DNA of 64,000 nt from NCBI GenBank assembly GCA_963735005.1, contig CAVTJA010000009.1:1-64000 (forward strand), given 5' to 3'. Position 1 is the first letter of the stretch. Every line of letters begins with the position of its first letter. The position numbers were made by a program, and so were the translations under genes. The stretch is from WTKG01 sp963735005. Lineage in GTDB: Bacteria > Actinomycetota > Actinomycetes > Actinomycetales > Demequinaceae. Below are positions 43,179 to 50,966 of this stretch, piece by piece. The notes beneath the pieces are model-generated. The model saw nothing but the letters and a program-made list of their open reading frames with translations, ran no database searches and was not told the origin of the DNA.

Positions 43179-44030
43179 TCACATGGCGCCGCAGCCGCAC
43201 GCCGCGTGGGCCGTGGCGAGGAGCCCGGGCCGTGGGGGCTCGTGGCGCGCGTCGTTCACACGCCAGCTTGGGCCGGGCTCCCACGGGCCAAGTAGGAACC
43301 GCGCCGCCTCGCGCGCGGCGATGGCCCCCGCGAGCGCCGCGGCGTCCGGGGTGAGCGCGGCCCGCCTGTCGCCCGCGGCAAGTTGGAATGCCGCGACGGC
43401 CCAGGCTGGGTCTTCGTCGCACCGGTGCAGGTCGATGCACCGCAGGCACGGCGTGCGCCCGGGGACCACGATCGGCCCGATGGTGACCCCCGCGTCGTCC
43501 GTGACGACTGGCAAGTGCGGCAGGTCACGGCCCGTGAGGTCGCGCGCGGCCACCGGATCGATGGCGCCGTGCCCGGCAACGATCTCAAGCTCGACCGGCG
43601 CGTACGGCGCCGCAACGCCGATGCCGGGCGCGCGCTCGGACAGCAAGCGGTGCAGGTTCGCTGCGGGCGCGCCGCCGCTCGCCCTGCGCACGGAGGTGGC
43701 ACCGATCGCCCCAACGCCCGCGTCTGCGAGCGCGAGCGCGGCGGCTTGAGTCACGGGGGTGACCCCGCGCACCCGGACGGCGCATCGCCCAAGCGCGCGC
43801 GATTCGGGCTCGCGCGCGGCGTCAGCGAGACCCTGCCGTTCGAGGATTTCGATGATCGCGGCGTGGTCCGCGGCCTCTGCGGGAGTGATGCGCGCGGCGC
43901 GCCCCTCGAGGCTCGCCACGAAGGCCGCGGCGTCGGGGGGAAGGTCGCGCAGCACCACGGGGCGGGCGATCCCCACCCGCACCGCGCCCGACGGCATTGC
44001 CAGCACTGGCACCCCTGGACGCAATCGCAT
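43179..44030 (-). CDS. ThiF-like / TOMM leader-binding (cyclodehydratase-type) protein
   Basis: 283 residues related to the ThiF/Ocin fold proteins that bind leader peptides in azole-peptide (TOMM) systems, but with no precursor peptide, YcaO or dehydrogenase nearby. N-terminal part (1-85) has a PqqD/winged-helix-like look (RPVVLRDLPPDAAAFVASLEGRA). The middle is a Rossmann-like half (VTQAAALALADAGVGAIGATSVR) without the E1 ATP-binding GxGxxG. A zinc site is formed by TPCLRCIDLHRC (about 195-206) and the last residues CGCGAM. Orthologs next to uvrD2 are widespread in actinobacteria, suggesting a housekeeping role. Start ATG 44030 has CACCCT 6 nt upstream. Confidence 0.75.
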   Translation of the reverse strand: MRLRPGVPVLAMPSGAVRVGIARPVVLRDLPPDAAAFVASLEGRAARITPAEAADHAAIIEILERQGLADAAREPESRALGRCAVRVRGVTPVTQAAALALADAGVGAIGATSVRRASGGAPAANLHRLLSERAPGIGVAAPYAPVELEIVAGHGAIDPVAARDLTGRDLPHLPVVTDDAGVTIGPIVVPGRTPCLRCIDLHRCDEDPAWAVAAFQLAAGDRRAALTPDAAALAGAIAAREAARFLLGPWEPGPSWRVNDARHEPPRPGLLATAHAACGCGAM

Positions 44031-44096
44031 GGCCCCAGGGTGCCACCTGCGCGGCGGGCGTGGCCGCTATCCACAGGTACGCGCAGGCAAAGCGAA

Positions 44097-44122
44097 GGGC
44101 GGGCGGCTTCCGCCGCCCGCCC
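44097..44122. terminator. Perfect 11-bp GC hairpin
   Basis: GGGCGGGCGGC - TTCC - GCCGCCCGCCC, between the DUF5679-like gene (upstream on the minus strand) and the ThiF-like gene. Likely terminates the small gene. Confidence 0.65.
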
Positions 44123-44143
44123 GCCACGCCTAGATGGCTGTTA

Positions 44144-44305
44144 CTACGCCTTCGGGAGGAAGCGCGTCAACTTGGTGCCACACACGGGGCACTCGGCCTT
44201 CGCCATACGGCGCCCGGTCTCGGGGGCAACCACAATCTCGCCCTCGGTGGAGCGCTTTTCCTTGCACTTCACGCAGTAGAACTCACCTGAATACTTCTCG
44301 CCCAT
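44144..44305 (-). CDS. Small zinc-ribbon protein (DUF5679-like), 53 aa
   Basis: Short gene of 54 codons. Reads MGEKYSGEFYCVKCKEKR, then EIVVAPETGRRMAKAECPVCGTKL and ends FLPKA. Two CxxC knuckles (C11/C14 and C40/C43) make a zinc ribbon. AGGAG lies about 6 nt before ATG 44305, and a strong hairpin follows the stop, so it has its own transcription unit. Such proteins, DUF5679, are conserved in actinobacteria beside UvrD2/DUF2342 genes; role unknown, ribosome or nucleic-acid binding possible. Confidence 0.88.
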   Translation of the reverse strand: MGEKYSGEFYCVKCKEKRSTEGEIVVAPETGRRMAKAECPVCGTKLTRFLPKA

Positions 44306-44432
44306 GAGCGTCTCCTATCTTTGTCGCGACCGGCATCTGTGCCGGCCGCACCAGGCCCGTGGACCTACGCCCTCAGGGTACGGCGACGGTGCGACATTTA
44401 CGCTCAGGCGCCTGGTCGTGTCGCGTAGAGCC

Positions 44433-45761
44433 CTAATTGCCGTTTTCGGGCCCTTCGGCTCCCTCGTCGAGCAATTGCCGCAGCTCCCGGTCGACATCGT
44501 CGCCTTCGCTGGTGCGCGCGGCAACCCAGTCTGACCAGTTGCCAAGGTCCTCCGCCGTCGGCAAGAGGTCGGGGTGCGACCACACGGCGTCGCGAACATC
44601 AGCCCCAGCGCGTGCAGACAAAGCAGTCCACATCGACGCTGCGTCGCGCATGCGCCGCGGGCGAAGTTCGAGGCCGAGCAGCGTGGCGAAGGTGTCCTCG
44701 GCGGGGCCGCCCGCTGCTCGCCGCCGCCGAAAGATTTCGATCAGCGCAGGCAGGTGAGCGAGGTGCGGGGCCGCTGCTGCGGTCGTCACCGTCTCGACCC
44801 AGCCTTCGATCACAGCGAGCGTCGTCTCCACGGTCGCGAGCGTGACGTCCTGTTCCTCCGTGTGCTGCGCGGCGAAGATGCCCTTGCTGAGCGCCTGCTG
44901 GAGGCGGGCAGGGTCGCCCATCCCCGCCTGCTGCACGGCCTCGTCGAGCGCGCGCGGGTCGATCGATACCTCGCGCGCGTATGCCTCGATGGACGACACG
45001 AGTTGCCCGGCGAGCCAAGGCGCGCGCTTGAACAGGCGCACGTGCGCGCACTCGCGAAGCGCCAGGAACGCGCGAACCTCGTCCGCCGGAACCTCAAGGC
45101 CCTCGCCGAACGCCGCGACCGCGCTTGGAAGCAGCACCGCGCGCGGCTCGGGCACCAGCAGCAGGCCAAGGTCGGTACCGCCGATCGCCTCGCGGGCGAG
45201 CGCGCCCGCGGCCTGGCCTACGTGCATTCCCGTGACGGTTGGCGCGATCTGGCTGAGAAGCCCGCCGCCCTCGCCCTCGGACTCCTCCGACAGCAGGTCG
45301 GACAGCGCGTGCGAGACGGAAACGGCCACGGGTCCGGCGATGGTGCGCCAGGTGGGAAGCGTGGCCTCGACCCATTCGGCGCGGCTCCAAGCGTGCGGGG
45401 CAAGCGTCGACGGCGCGAGTTCGGTGACGGCGTCGAGCCACAGCTCCGCGCGGGACACGGCGTCTGCAATCTTGCGGGCCTCGGCCGACGTGACGGTGGG
45501 GTCGCCACCCTCGGCAGCGACGCCGCGCGCGATGTCGTGCGCCAACGTCCAGTTGACGTCCTCGCCGCGCGACTGCTCGAGAAGCGCGCGCAGTTGGGTG
45601 AGGACGTGCTCCATCATCCCGGGCGTCCCGGCGGCTCCGGTCGCCTCGGCAAGCGCCGCTGGGTCCATGCCCATCCGCCGCATCTCCTCGACGGCCTCCT
45701 CGGCCCGGTCGCCAAAGAGTTCGCGTAGCAACTGCATCCAGGGGGTGTCGTCGTCGCTCAT
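44433..45761 (-). CDS. DUF2342 putative zinc-dependent metalloprotease-fold protein
   Basis: 442 residues, the actinobacterial family annotated as zinc-dependent metalloprotease or F420-associated protein (Rv3195-like). ATG 45761 with AAAGG 4 nt upstream is used; a longer frame exists but runs across the divergent gene's start. Typical parts: LDAVTELAPS, SRAEWVEATLPTW, then FLALRECAHVRLFKRAPWL, where the metalloprotease HExxH would be expected but only RECAH is seen, and the C-terminal DTFATLLGLELRPRRMRDAASMW. Enzymatic activity is unproven. Divergent from the PDZ protease gene with 85 nt between starts. Confidence 0.9.
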   Translation of the reverse strand: MSDDDTPWMQLLRELFGDRAEEAVEEMRRMGMDPAALAEATGAAGTPGMMEHVLTQLRALLEQSRGEDVNWTLAHDIARGVAAEGGDPTVTSAEARKIADAVSRAELWLDAVTELAPSTLAPHAWSRAEWVEATLPTWRTIAGPVAVSVSHALSDLLSEESEGEGGGLLSQIAPTVTGMHVGQAAGALAREAIGGTDLGLLLVPEPRAVLLPSAVAAFGEGLEVPADEVRAFLALRECAHVRLFKRAPWLAGQLVSSIEAYAREVSIDPRALDEAVQQAGMGDPARLQQALSKGIFAAQHTEEQDVTLATVETTLAVIEGWVETVTTAAAAPHLAHLPALIEIFRRRRAAGGPAEDTFATLLGLELRPRRMRDAASMWTALSARAGADVRDAVWSHPDLLPTAEDLGNWSDWVAARTSEGDDVDRELRQLLDEGAEGPENGN

Positions 45762-45846
45762 GGCGCCTTTCGGGACGGACGATGCGCGGCAATTGCCGCC
45801 CGTCCACGGTAACCCCACCGGGTCGCTGGTTGGGGCCGCGTTCACT

Positions 45847-46992
45847 ATGAGCGATGATGGTGCGGTGGAGACGGAAAGGCCCGACGGCGCCAAGTGGCCT
45901 GGCGTAGGCCCATACCCGACGATCGTGCCGCTCGCGCCTGAGCCGCCGTTGCGCCGATCCGCCGTGCTCGCGGTGTCCTCGATGGTGTCGGCGCTGCTGA
46001 TGTGCGTCGCCGTGTTCCTGCCCCTTCCGTTCGTCGTGGTGCAGGAAGGCCCCACCTACGACCTTTTCGACACCACGTCCGAGGATCGCTTGCCGTTGCT
46101 CGTCTCGGGTGAGCCCACGTACGACACCTCCGGCCCGCTGCGCATGACCACCGTCCAGGTGTGGCAGGGCGCCGACTCGCGCGTCACCCTGGGGCCCGTG
46201 GTGCGGTCGTGGCTGTCGACGACGCAATACGTGTACCCCGACGTGCCGCGCCCCGTTGACGACGGCAACGGCGACGACCAAGACGCCGCCGCGCGCCAGG
46301 ACTGGCTGACGGCGCAGGAGCGCGCGAGCGTGGCGGCGCTGACCCTGCTCAACATTCCCTTCGACACCACCATCACTGTGGTCGGAATCCAGGACGCGTC
46401 GAACGCGAACAACCTGCTCAAGGAGGGCGACCGGATCTACCTCGCCAACGGCGTGTTCATCACGAAGATGGACGACCTCTCCGGGGTGCTTGGCGCGCTC
46501 ACGCCTGGCGACCCGGTGACGGTCTCCGTGTCCCGCGACGGGTATTCCGTAGACGTCACCTTCGACACGATCGACGACGGCACCGGCAAGGCCGTCATGG
46601 GCATCTGGATCAACCCTGACTTTGAGCTCCCGATCAACGTGATCGTCAACAACGACAAGGTGAGCGGGCCTAGCGCCGGCATGATGTTCGCGCTCGCGAT
46701 CATCGAGACGCTGACGCCGCAGGACGAGTCCGGCGGCGTGTCAGTGGCGGGCACCGGCACCATCGACATCGACGGCGACGTTGGCCCTATTGGCGGCATC
46801 GACCTCAAGCTCGTGGGAGCCGCGCGCGACGGCGCGACGTGGTTCCTCGCGCCGGCCGAGGACTGCCCCGAGGTCATTGGGCACATCCCGGACGGCCTCA
46901 ACGTTGTCTCGGTAGACACCCTGTCCGACGCCTATGCGGCCCTTATCGCTATCGGCGAAGGCGACACATCCACACTGCCCACCTGCTCCTAG
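45847..46992 (+). CDS. YlbL-family PDZ / Lon-like (S16) membrane protease
   Basis: 381 residues, Rv3194c-like. One N-terminal transmembrane helix (SAVLAVSSMVSALLMCVAVFLPLPFVVV), outside region, PDZ domain (about 185-255: NNLLKEGDRIYLANG, PGDPVTVSVSRDG), and a C-terminal Lon-protease-like domain with the Ser-Lys dyad: Ser276 in VSGPSAGMMFAL and Lys321 in IGGIDLKLVGA. Degrades or processes exported/membrane proteins; in B. subtilis YlbL degrades a cell-division inhibitor. ATG 45847. Followed by the UPF0182 gene after about 50 nt. Confidence 0.93.
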   Translation: MSDDGAVETERPDGAKWPGVGPYPTIVPLAPEPPLRRSAVLAVSSMVSALLMCVAVFLPLPFVVVQEGPTYDLFDTTSEDRLPLLVSGEPTYDTSGPLRMTTVQVWQGADSRVTLGPVVRSWLSTTQYVYPDVPRPVDDGNGDDQDAAARQDWLTAQERASVAALTLLNIPFDTTITVVGIQDASNANNLLKEGDRIYLANGVFITKMDDLSGVLGALTPGDPVTVSVSRDGYSVDVTFDTIDDGTGKAVMGIWINPDFELPINVIVNNDKVSGPSAGMMFALAIIETLTPQDESGGVSVAGTGTIDIDGDVGPIGGIDLKLVGAARDGATWFLAPAEDCPEVIGHIPDGLNVVSVDTLSDAYAALIAIGEGDTSTLPTCS

Positions 46993-47044
46993 GTGTGGCA
47001 GGCTTGAAAATCCAGTCCCACTCCATCTTCTAAGGACCCTTGTT

Positions 47045-49951
47045 GTGACTCAGAGCGACGAACGCCGCCCCCGCGCCCCGCGCCCCATTCGCCCGCCCCG
47101 GCGCATGTCCCCGCTCGCCATCGCGGGCTGGTCAGTCGCCGGCCTGGTGGTGGTGCTGCTCATCGTCGCCCAGGTGTGGACCGAGGTGATCTGGTACCGG
47201 CACCTCGGCTTCGAGCACGTGTGGCGCACCGAGTGGAGCACCAAGTTGGCGCTGTTCGCCGTGTTCGGCCTGTTCGCCGGCGGCTCAGTGTGGCTGTCGA
47301 TGTTCATCGCCCGCAAGGCGCGGCCGCGCGTGGGCACCACGGGGCGCAGCCCGGTTGACGCGTACCGCGAGCAGATCCAGCCGCTCGCGCGAGTGGGCAC
47401 GATCGTCATCTCCGTGGTTCTTGGCCTGGTGTTCGGCCTTGCCGTTGCGTCCCAGTGGCAGACCGTCCTCGCGTGGTGGTACCAGGTGCCGTTCGGCGTC
47501 GAGGACGCGCAGTTCCACCTCGACGCGTCCTTCTTCGTGTTCACACTTCCCGCTTACAACCTGTTCGTCAGCTACGCCCTGTGGCTCGTGCTGCTGTGCG
47601 GCGGGCTGTCCGCGTTCGTGCACCTTCTGTACGGCGCCATCACGACGGGCGGGCGCTCGTTCGTCGCCGCCGGGATCGCGCGCTACCAGCTTGCGACTCT
47701 CGGCACGCTGCTGATGCTCGTGATCGCGCTGCGCTCGTGGCTCAGCCGCTTCGAGCTGGTGCTCGGGTCTGGCGAGAAGTTCGACGGCGCCAGCTACACC
47801 GACGTCAATGCGGTGCTCCCGGCCAGGGGAATCCTCGCTGGCATCGCCGTCGTGGTCGCGCTCAGCTTCCTCGTGGTCATGTTCCGCGCCGACTGGCGCC
47901 TGCCAATCGCAGGCGTGGGCCTCATGGTGCTGTCGTACGTTGCCATCGGCGGGCTTTACCCGTGGATCGTTCAGCGCTTTCAGGTGGGCCCGAACGAGCA
48001 GGAGTTCGAGGCCCCGTACATCCAACGCAACATTGACGCGACGCTCTATGCCTTTGGCCTCAACGACGTCGAGTACACGCCGTACGACGCCCAGACCCGC
48101 GCCCTGCCAGGCGCGCTGCGCGTTGACGCGCAGACCACGGCGTCGATCCGCCTGGTTGACCCCAACATCGTCTCCCCGGCGTTCAAGCAGCTCCAGCAGA
48201 ACAAGCAGTACTACGACTTCGCTGACACGCTTTCGGTGGATCGCTACACGATCAGAGGGGAGACCCGCGACACCGTGATCGCCCTGCGTGAGCTGAACCT
48301 CGGGGGCCTGTCCGCTGACAACCGCAACTGGGTCAACGACCACACCGTATTCACGCATGGCTTTGGCGTCGTCGCTGCGTACGGCAACCAGACGAACGAG
48401 GACGGCCAGCCCACCTTCTTCGAGGGTGGCATCCCGTCGGTTGGCGACCTTGGCACGTACGAGCCGCGCATCTACTTCGCGCCCGGCATGGACGGCTACT
48501 CCATCGTGGGCGCCCCCGAGGGCACAGGGCCGTGGGAGCTCGACTACCCGGACGACAGCTCGCCGAACGGCCAGGTGAACACGACGTACGCGGGCGACGG
48601 CGGCCCGCACATCACCAGCGGGCTCGACAAGCTGTTCTTCTCGATCAAATTCGGCGAGGAGCAGATGCTGTTCTCTGAGCGCGTGACGACGTCTTCGCAG
48701 GTGCTGTTCCACCGCGACCCGATCGACCGCGTCACTCGCGTGGCGCCTTTCCTTGAGTTCACCGAGACCAGGCCATACCCGGCGGTCGTGGACGGCAGGA
48801 TCGTCTGGGTCGTTGACGCTTACACGACGACGCCGAACTTCCCGTACGCCGGGCAGGTGGCGGTCTCTGACCCTCCCTACATCAAGCAGATCAGCTACGT
48901 GCGCAACTCGGTCAAGGCGACCGTCGACGCGTACGACGGCAAGGTCAAGCTGTACGCATGGGACCCCCAGGACCCGATCCTGCAGACGTGGATGAAGGTC
49001 TACCCGGACTCGTTCACGTCGGTGTCCGACATCTCCTCCGAGTTGATGAGCCACCTTCGCTACCCGGAGTTCCTGTTCGAGCTTCAGCGCACCCAACTGT
49101 CGAAGTATCACGTGACCGACGCCGCGTCGTACTTCTCCAGCCAGGACTTCTGGCGGGTGCCGAGCGACCCGACGGTGCGAAATGGCCGCGAGCAGCCGCC
49201 GTACTACCTGTCGCTGCAGATGCCCGGGCAGGACAAGCCGGTGTTCTCGCTGAGCTCGACATTCATCCCCGGCGGCAACTCCGACCGCAACGTGCTCACC
49301 GGATTCCTTGCGGCGAACTCAGAGCCAGGCAACGTCGCGGGTAAGCCCGACCCGAACTACGGCCACCTCCAGGTGTTGGAGCTGCCGCGTGACTCGACGG
49401 TGCCCGGCCCCGGCCAGGTGCAGAACAACTTCAACTCCAAGCCCGAGGCTCAAAACGTCCTCAACCTGCTGCGGCAGGGAGACTCGGAGACCATCTCCGG
49501 AAACCTCCTGACGCTTCCCGTTGGCGACGGTTTGCTCTACGTGCAGCCGGTCTACGTGCAGTCGTCGAGCAAGTCGGGTGGCACGCAGTTCCCGCTGCTG
49601 CGCAAGGTATTCGTGGCGTTCGGCGACTCCGTCGGGTTCGCGGACACGCTTGATGAGGCCCTCGACCAGGTGTTCGCGAGCCCGACCGTGCCCACGGAGC
49701 CGACGGTTCCGACCGAGCCGACCGTGCCGACCGAACCGGTTGACCCGACCGACCCCGTCGCGTTGGCGCGCGCGGACCTGCAGAACGCATTGTCCGCCGC
49801 CAAGGCCGCGCTTGACGCGGGACAGGCCGCGCTGGCCGACGGCGACTTCGCGGGCTACGGCGAGCAGCAGGACAAGCTCGCGGCGGCCCTCCAGGACGCC
49901 ATCGACGCGGAGGCGCGGCTTGAGGCGGCGGAGGCCGCAGCTGCCAAGTAG
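47045..49951 (+). CDS. UPF0182 large membrane protein
   Basis: 968 residues, Rv3193c-like. Seven helices in the first 310 residues, starting SPLAIAGWSVAGLVVVLLIVAQVWTEVIWY, with the family motifs YRHLGFEHVWRTE, WYQVPFGVEDAQFHLDASFFVFTLP, then a very large outside domain (YPWIVQRFQVGPNEQEFEAPYIQRNI; FRLVDP-type ASIRLVDPNIVSPAF; YPEFLFELQRTQLSKYHV; NSDRNVLTGFLA). The C-terminus has a TEPTVP repeat and a charged helical tail. GTG 47045 with AAGGA about 8 nt upstream. Function unknown; linked by position to the YlbL protease in many actinobacteria. Confidence 0.93.
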   Translation: MTQSDERRPRAPRPIRPPRRMSPLAIAGWSVAGLVVVLLIVAQVWTEVIWYRHLGFEHVWRTEWSTKLALFAVFGLFAGGSVWLSMFIARKARPRVGTTGRSPVDAYREQIQPLARVGTIVISVVLGLVFGLAVASQWQTVLAWWYQVPFGVEDAQFHLDASFFVFTLPAYNLFVSYALWLVLLCGGLSAFVHLLYGAITTGGRSFVAAGIARYQLATLGTLLMLVIALRSWLSRFELVLGSGEKFDGASYTDVNAVLPARGILAGIAVVVALSFLVVMFRADWRLPIAGVGLMVLSYVAIGGLYPWIVQRFQVGPNEQEFEAPYIQRNIDATLYAFGLNDVEYTPYDAQTRALPGALRVDAQTTASIRLVDPNIVSPAFKQLQQNKQYYDFADTLSVDRYTIRGETRDTVIALRELNLGGLSADNRNWVNDHTVFTHGFGVVAAYGNQTNEDGQPTFFEGGIPSVGDLGTYEPRIYFAPGMDGYSIVGAPEGTGPWELDYPDDSSPNGQVNTTYAGDGGPHITSGLDKLFFSIKFGEEQMLFSERVTTSSQVLFHRDPIDRVTRVAPFLEFTETRPYPAVVDGRIVWVVDAYTTTPNFPYAGQVAVSDPPYIKQISYVRNSVKATVDAYDGKVKLYAWDPQDPILQTWMKVYPDSFTSVSDISSELMSHLRYPEFLFELQRTQLSKYHVTDAASYFSSQDFWRVPSDPTVRNGREQPPYYLSLQMPGQDKPVFSLSSTFIPGGNSDRNVLTGFLAANSEPGNVAGKPDPNYGHLQVLELPRDSTVPGPGQVQNNFNSKPEAQNVLNLLRQGDSETISGNLLTLPVGDGLLYVQPVYVQSSSKSGGTQFPLLRKVFVAFGDSVGFADTLDEALDQVFASPTVPTEPTVPTEPTVPTEPVDPTDPVALARADLQNALSAAKAALDAGQAALADGDFAGYGEQQDKLAAALQDAIDAEARLEAAEAAAAK
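49681..49745 (+). repeat. Pro-Thr coding repeat in UPF0182 protein
   Basis: Tandem units encoding TVPTEP, a flexible linker before the C-terminal helical tail. Confidence 0.75.
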
Positions 49952-49965
49952 GGGTTCAGACGCGA

Positions 49966-50004
49966 AAGCGGCGGGCCGGGCGTGTGGCGCCCGACCCGCC
50001 GCTT
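49966..50004. terminator. Strong bidirectional hairpin terminator
   Basis: AAGCGGCGGG pairs with CCCGCCGCTT (10 bp), with an inner CGGGCG/CGCCCG stem, between the convergent UPF0182 and DUF4328 genes. Confidence 0.75.
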
Positions 50005-50009
50005 CGTCG

Positions 50010-50705
50010 TTAGCCCGCGATGTTCTCGGGGGTGTCCGCCAGGTGGCGGTCGTTAATGTCCTTGAGTAGCTTCGCGAGGAACACGAAGGAAATGACAAGC
50101 AAGGCCGACAGGAGGTGCGCCAGGTTGACGGTGGTTGTGAGCTGAGAGTCGGTGAGCACGACCTTGTCCGCGTTTTTCGACACGGCGTCGTATGTCGCGC
50201 CGACGAGGAAGAAGATGAATCCCCATCCGACGGTCCAGTACGCGCACCAGGCGATCCACCACGGCCACAGCGCCCAGCTGCGCACGCGCTTGTTGAGGCC
50301 GTTCATGTAGATCGCGGGTAGCACGTAATTCGCCAGCGGCACGAACCATCCGAACCACGCCCAAATCCAATGCAGTGGCTGTGCTTGGCCGCGTGAGACC
50401 AGGTTCTTGTGGACGGCCACCATCCACAGCGACAGCGTGATAAACGCGCCGACTAGAAGCAGATCCCCGAGGATGCTCAGGGGGGTGTTTGAGCTGGCGG
50501 GGCTAGCGGACTGCTGGCCATTTTCCAATGCCTGGCGCAAGCTCTCTTTGTCTTGGGTGAAGGAGCTGACGAGGGTGATCACGGACATGGCGCCGGTGAG
50601 GGCGATCGTGGCCCACATGAGCCCGGTGGGAGCAACTGGAGTCCAGCCGGTGACGAAGCCGCCGGGGGGCGGCGGTGCGGGGAAATCTTGAGGTGTTGAT
50701 GTCAT
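50010..50705 (-). CDS. DUF4328 membrane protein
   Basis: 231 residues with a Pro-rich cytoplasmic start (TPQDFPAPPPPGGF) and about five helices. DUF4328 signature in the centre: FITLSLWMVAVHKNLVSRG..LHWIWAWFGWFVPLANYVLPAIYMNGLNKR, then LWPWWIAWCAYWTVGWGFIFFLVG. Family function unknown. TACGTT lies exactly 6 nt upstream of ATG 50705, so the mRNA is probably leaderless. Confidence 0.88.
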   Translation of the reverse strand: MTSTPQDFPAPPPPGGFVTGWTPVAPTGLMWATIALTGAMSVITLVSSFTQDKESLRQALENGQQSASPASSNTPLSILGDLLLVGAFITLSLWMVAVHKNLVSRGQAQPLHWIWAWFGWFVPLANYVLPAIYMNGLNKRVRSWALWPWWIAWCAYWTVGWGFIFFLVGATYDAVSKNADKVVLTDSQLTTTVNLAHLLSALLVISFVFLAKLLKDINDRHLADTPENIAG

Positions 50706-50711
50706 GCACCA

Positions 50712-50717
50712 AACGTA
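50712..50717 (-). promoter_or_regulatory. -10 element TACGTT for DUF4328 gene (leaderless)
   Basis: TACGTT ends 6 nt before ATG 50705. Confidence 0.5.
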
Positions 50718-50756
50718 GCGCGCCTGCGCGAATCCTGTCCGATGGTTGGCGCCGAT

Positions 50757-50785
50757 TTGGATGGCCGCGCGACGTCACGTAGAGT
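50757..50785 (+). promoter_or_regulatory. Promoter of the initiator tRNA gene
   Basis: TTGGAT (50757-50762) and TAGAGT (50780-50785) with 17-nt spacing, just before the tRNA. Confidence 0.5.
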
Positions 50786-50796
50786 AGGCGGGCCGA

Positions 50797-50870
50797 CGCG
50801 GGGTGGAGCAGCTCGGTAGCTCGCCGGGCTCATAACCCGGAGGTCGCAGGTTCAAATCCTGTCCCCGCTA
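50797..50870 (+). tRNA. tRNA-fMet (CAT), initiator
   Basis: 74 nt without encoded CCA. Acceptor arm CGCGGGG/CCCCGCT with a C1:T72 mismatch, D-arm GAGC-AGCTCGGTA-GCTC, anticodon loop CTCATAA on a stem CCGGG/CCCGG ending in three G:C pairs, and T-arm CAGG-TTCAAAT-CCTG. The unpaired 1:72 position and the G:C triplet are the hallmarks of initiator tRNA. Own promoter and own terminator. Confidence 0.97.
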
Positions 50871-50876
50871 CTAGCG

Positions 50877-50908
50877 AAGGGCCCTGGCCATTGGCCGGGG
50901 CCCTTTTT
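50877..50908 (+). terminator. Intrinsic terminator after tRNA-fMet
   Basis: AAGGGCCC/GGGCCCTT stem with inner TGGCC-ATT-GGCC and a run of five T at 50904-50908; the clearest rho-independent terminator in the window. Confidence 0.9.
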
Positions 50909-50954
50909 CATGCCCGGACGCGGGCGCGTTTGCCGCGCCGACATCTGCGCCGGA

Positions 50955-50960
50955 TAGCCT
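50955..50960 (+). promoter_or_regulatory. -10 element TAGCCT for the APC permease (leaderless)
   Basis: TAGCCT ends 6 nt before ATG 50967. Confidence 0.5.
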
Positions 50961-50966
50961 CGTGGC

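Noticed and set aside
47285..49111. Minus-strand 608-aa open frame
   Set aside because: Shadow of the UPF0182 gene; His/Arg/Val-rich text with no family features.
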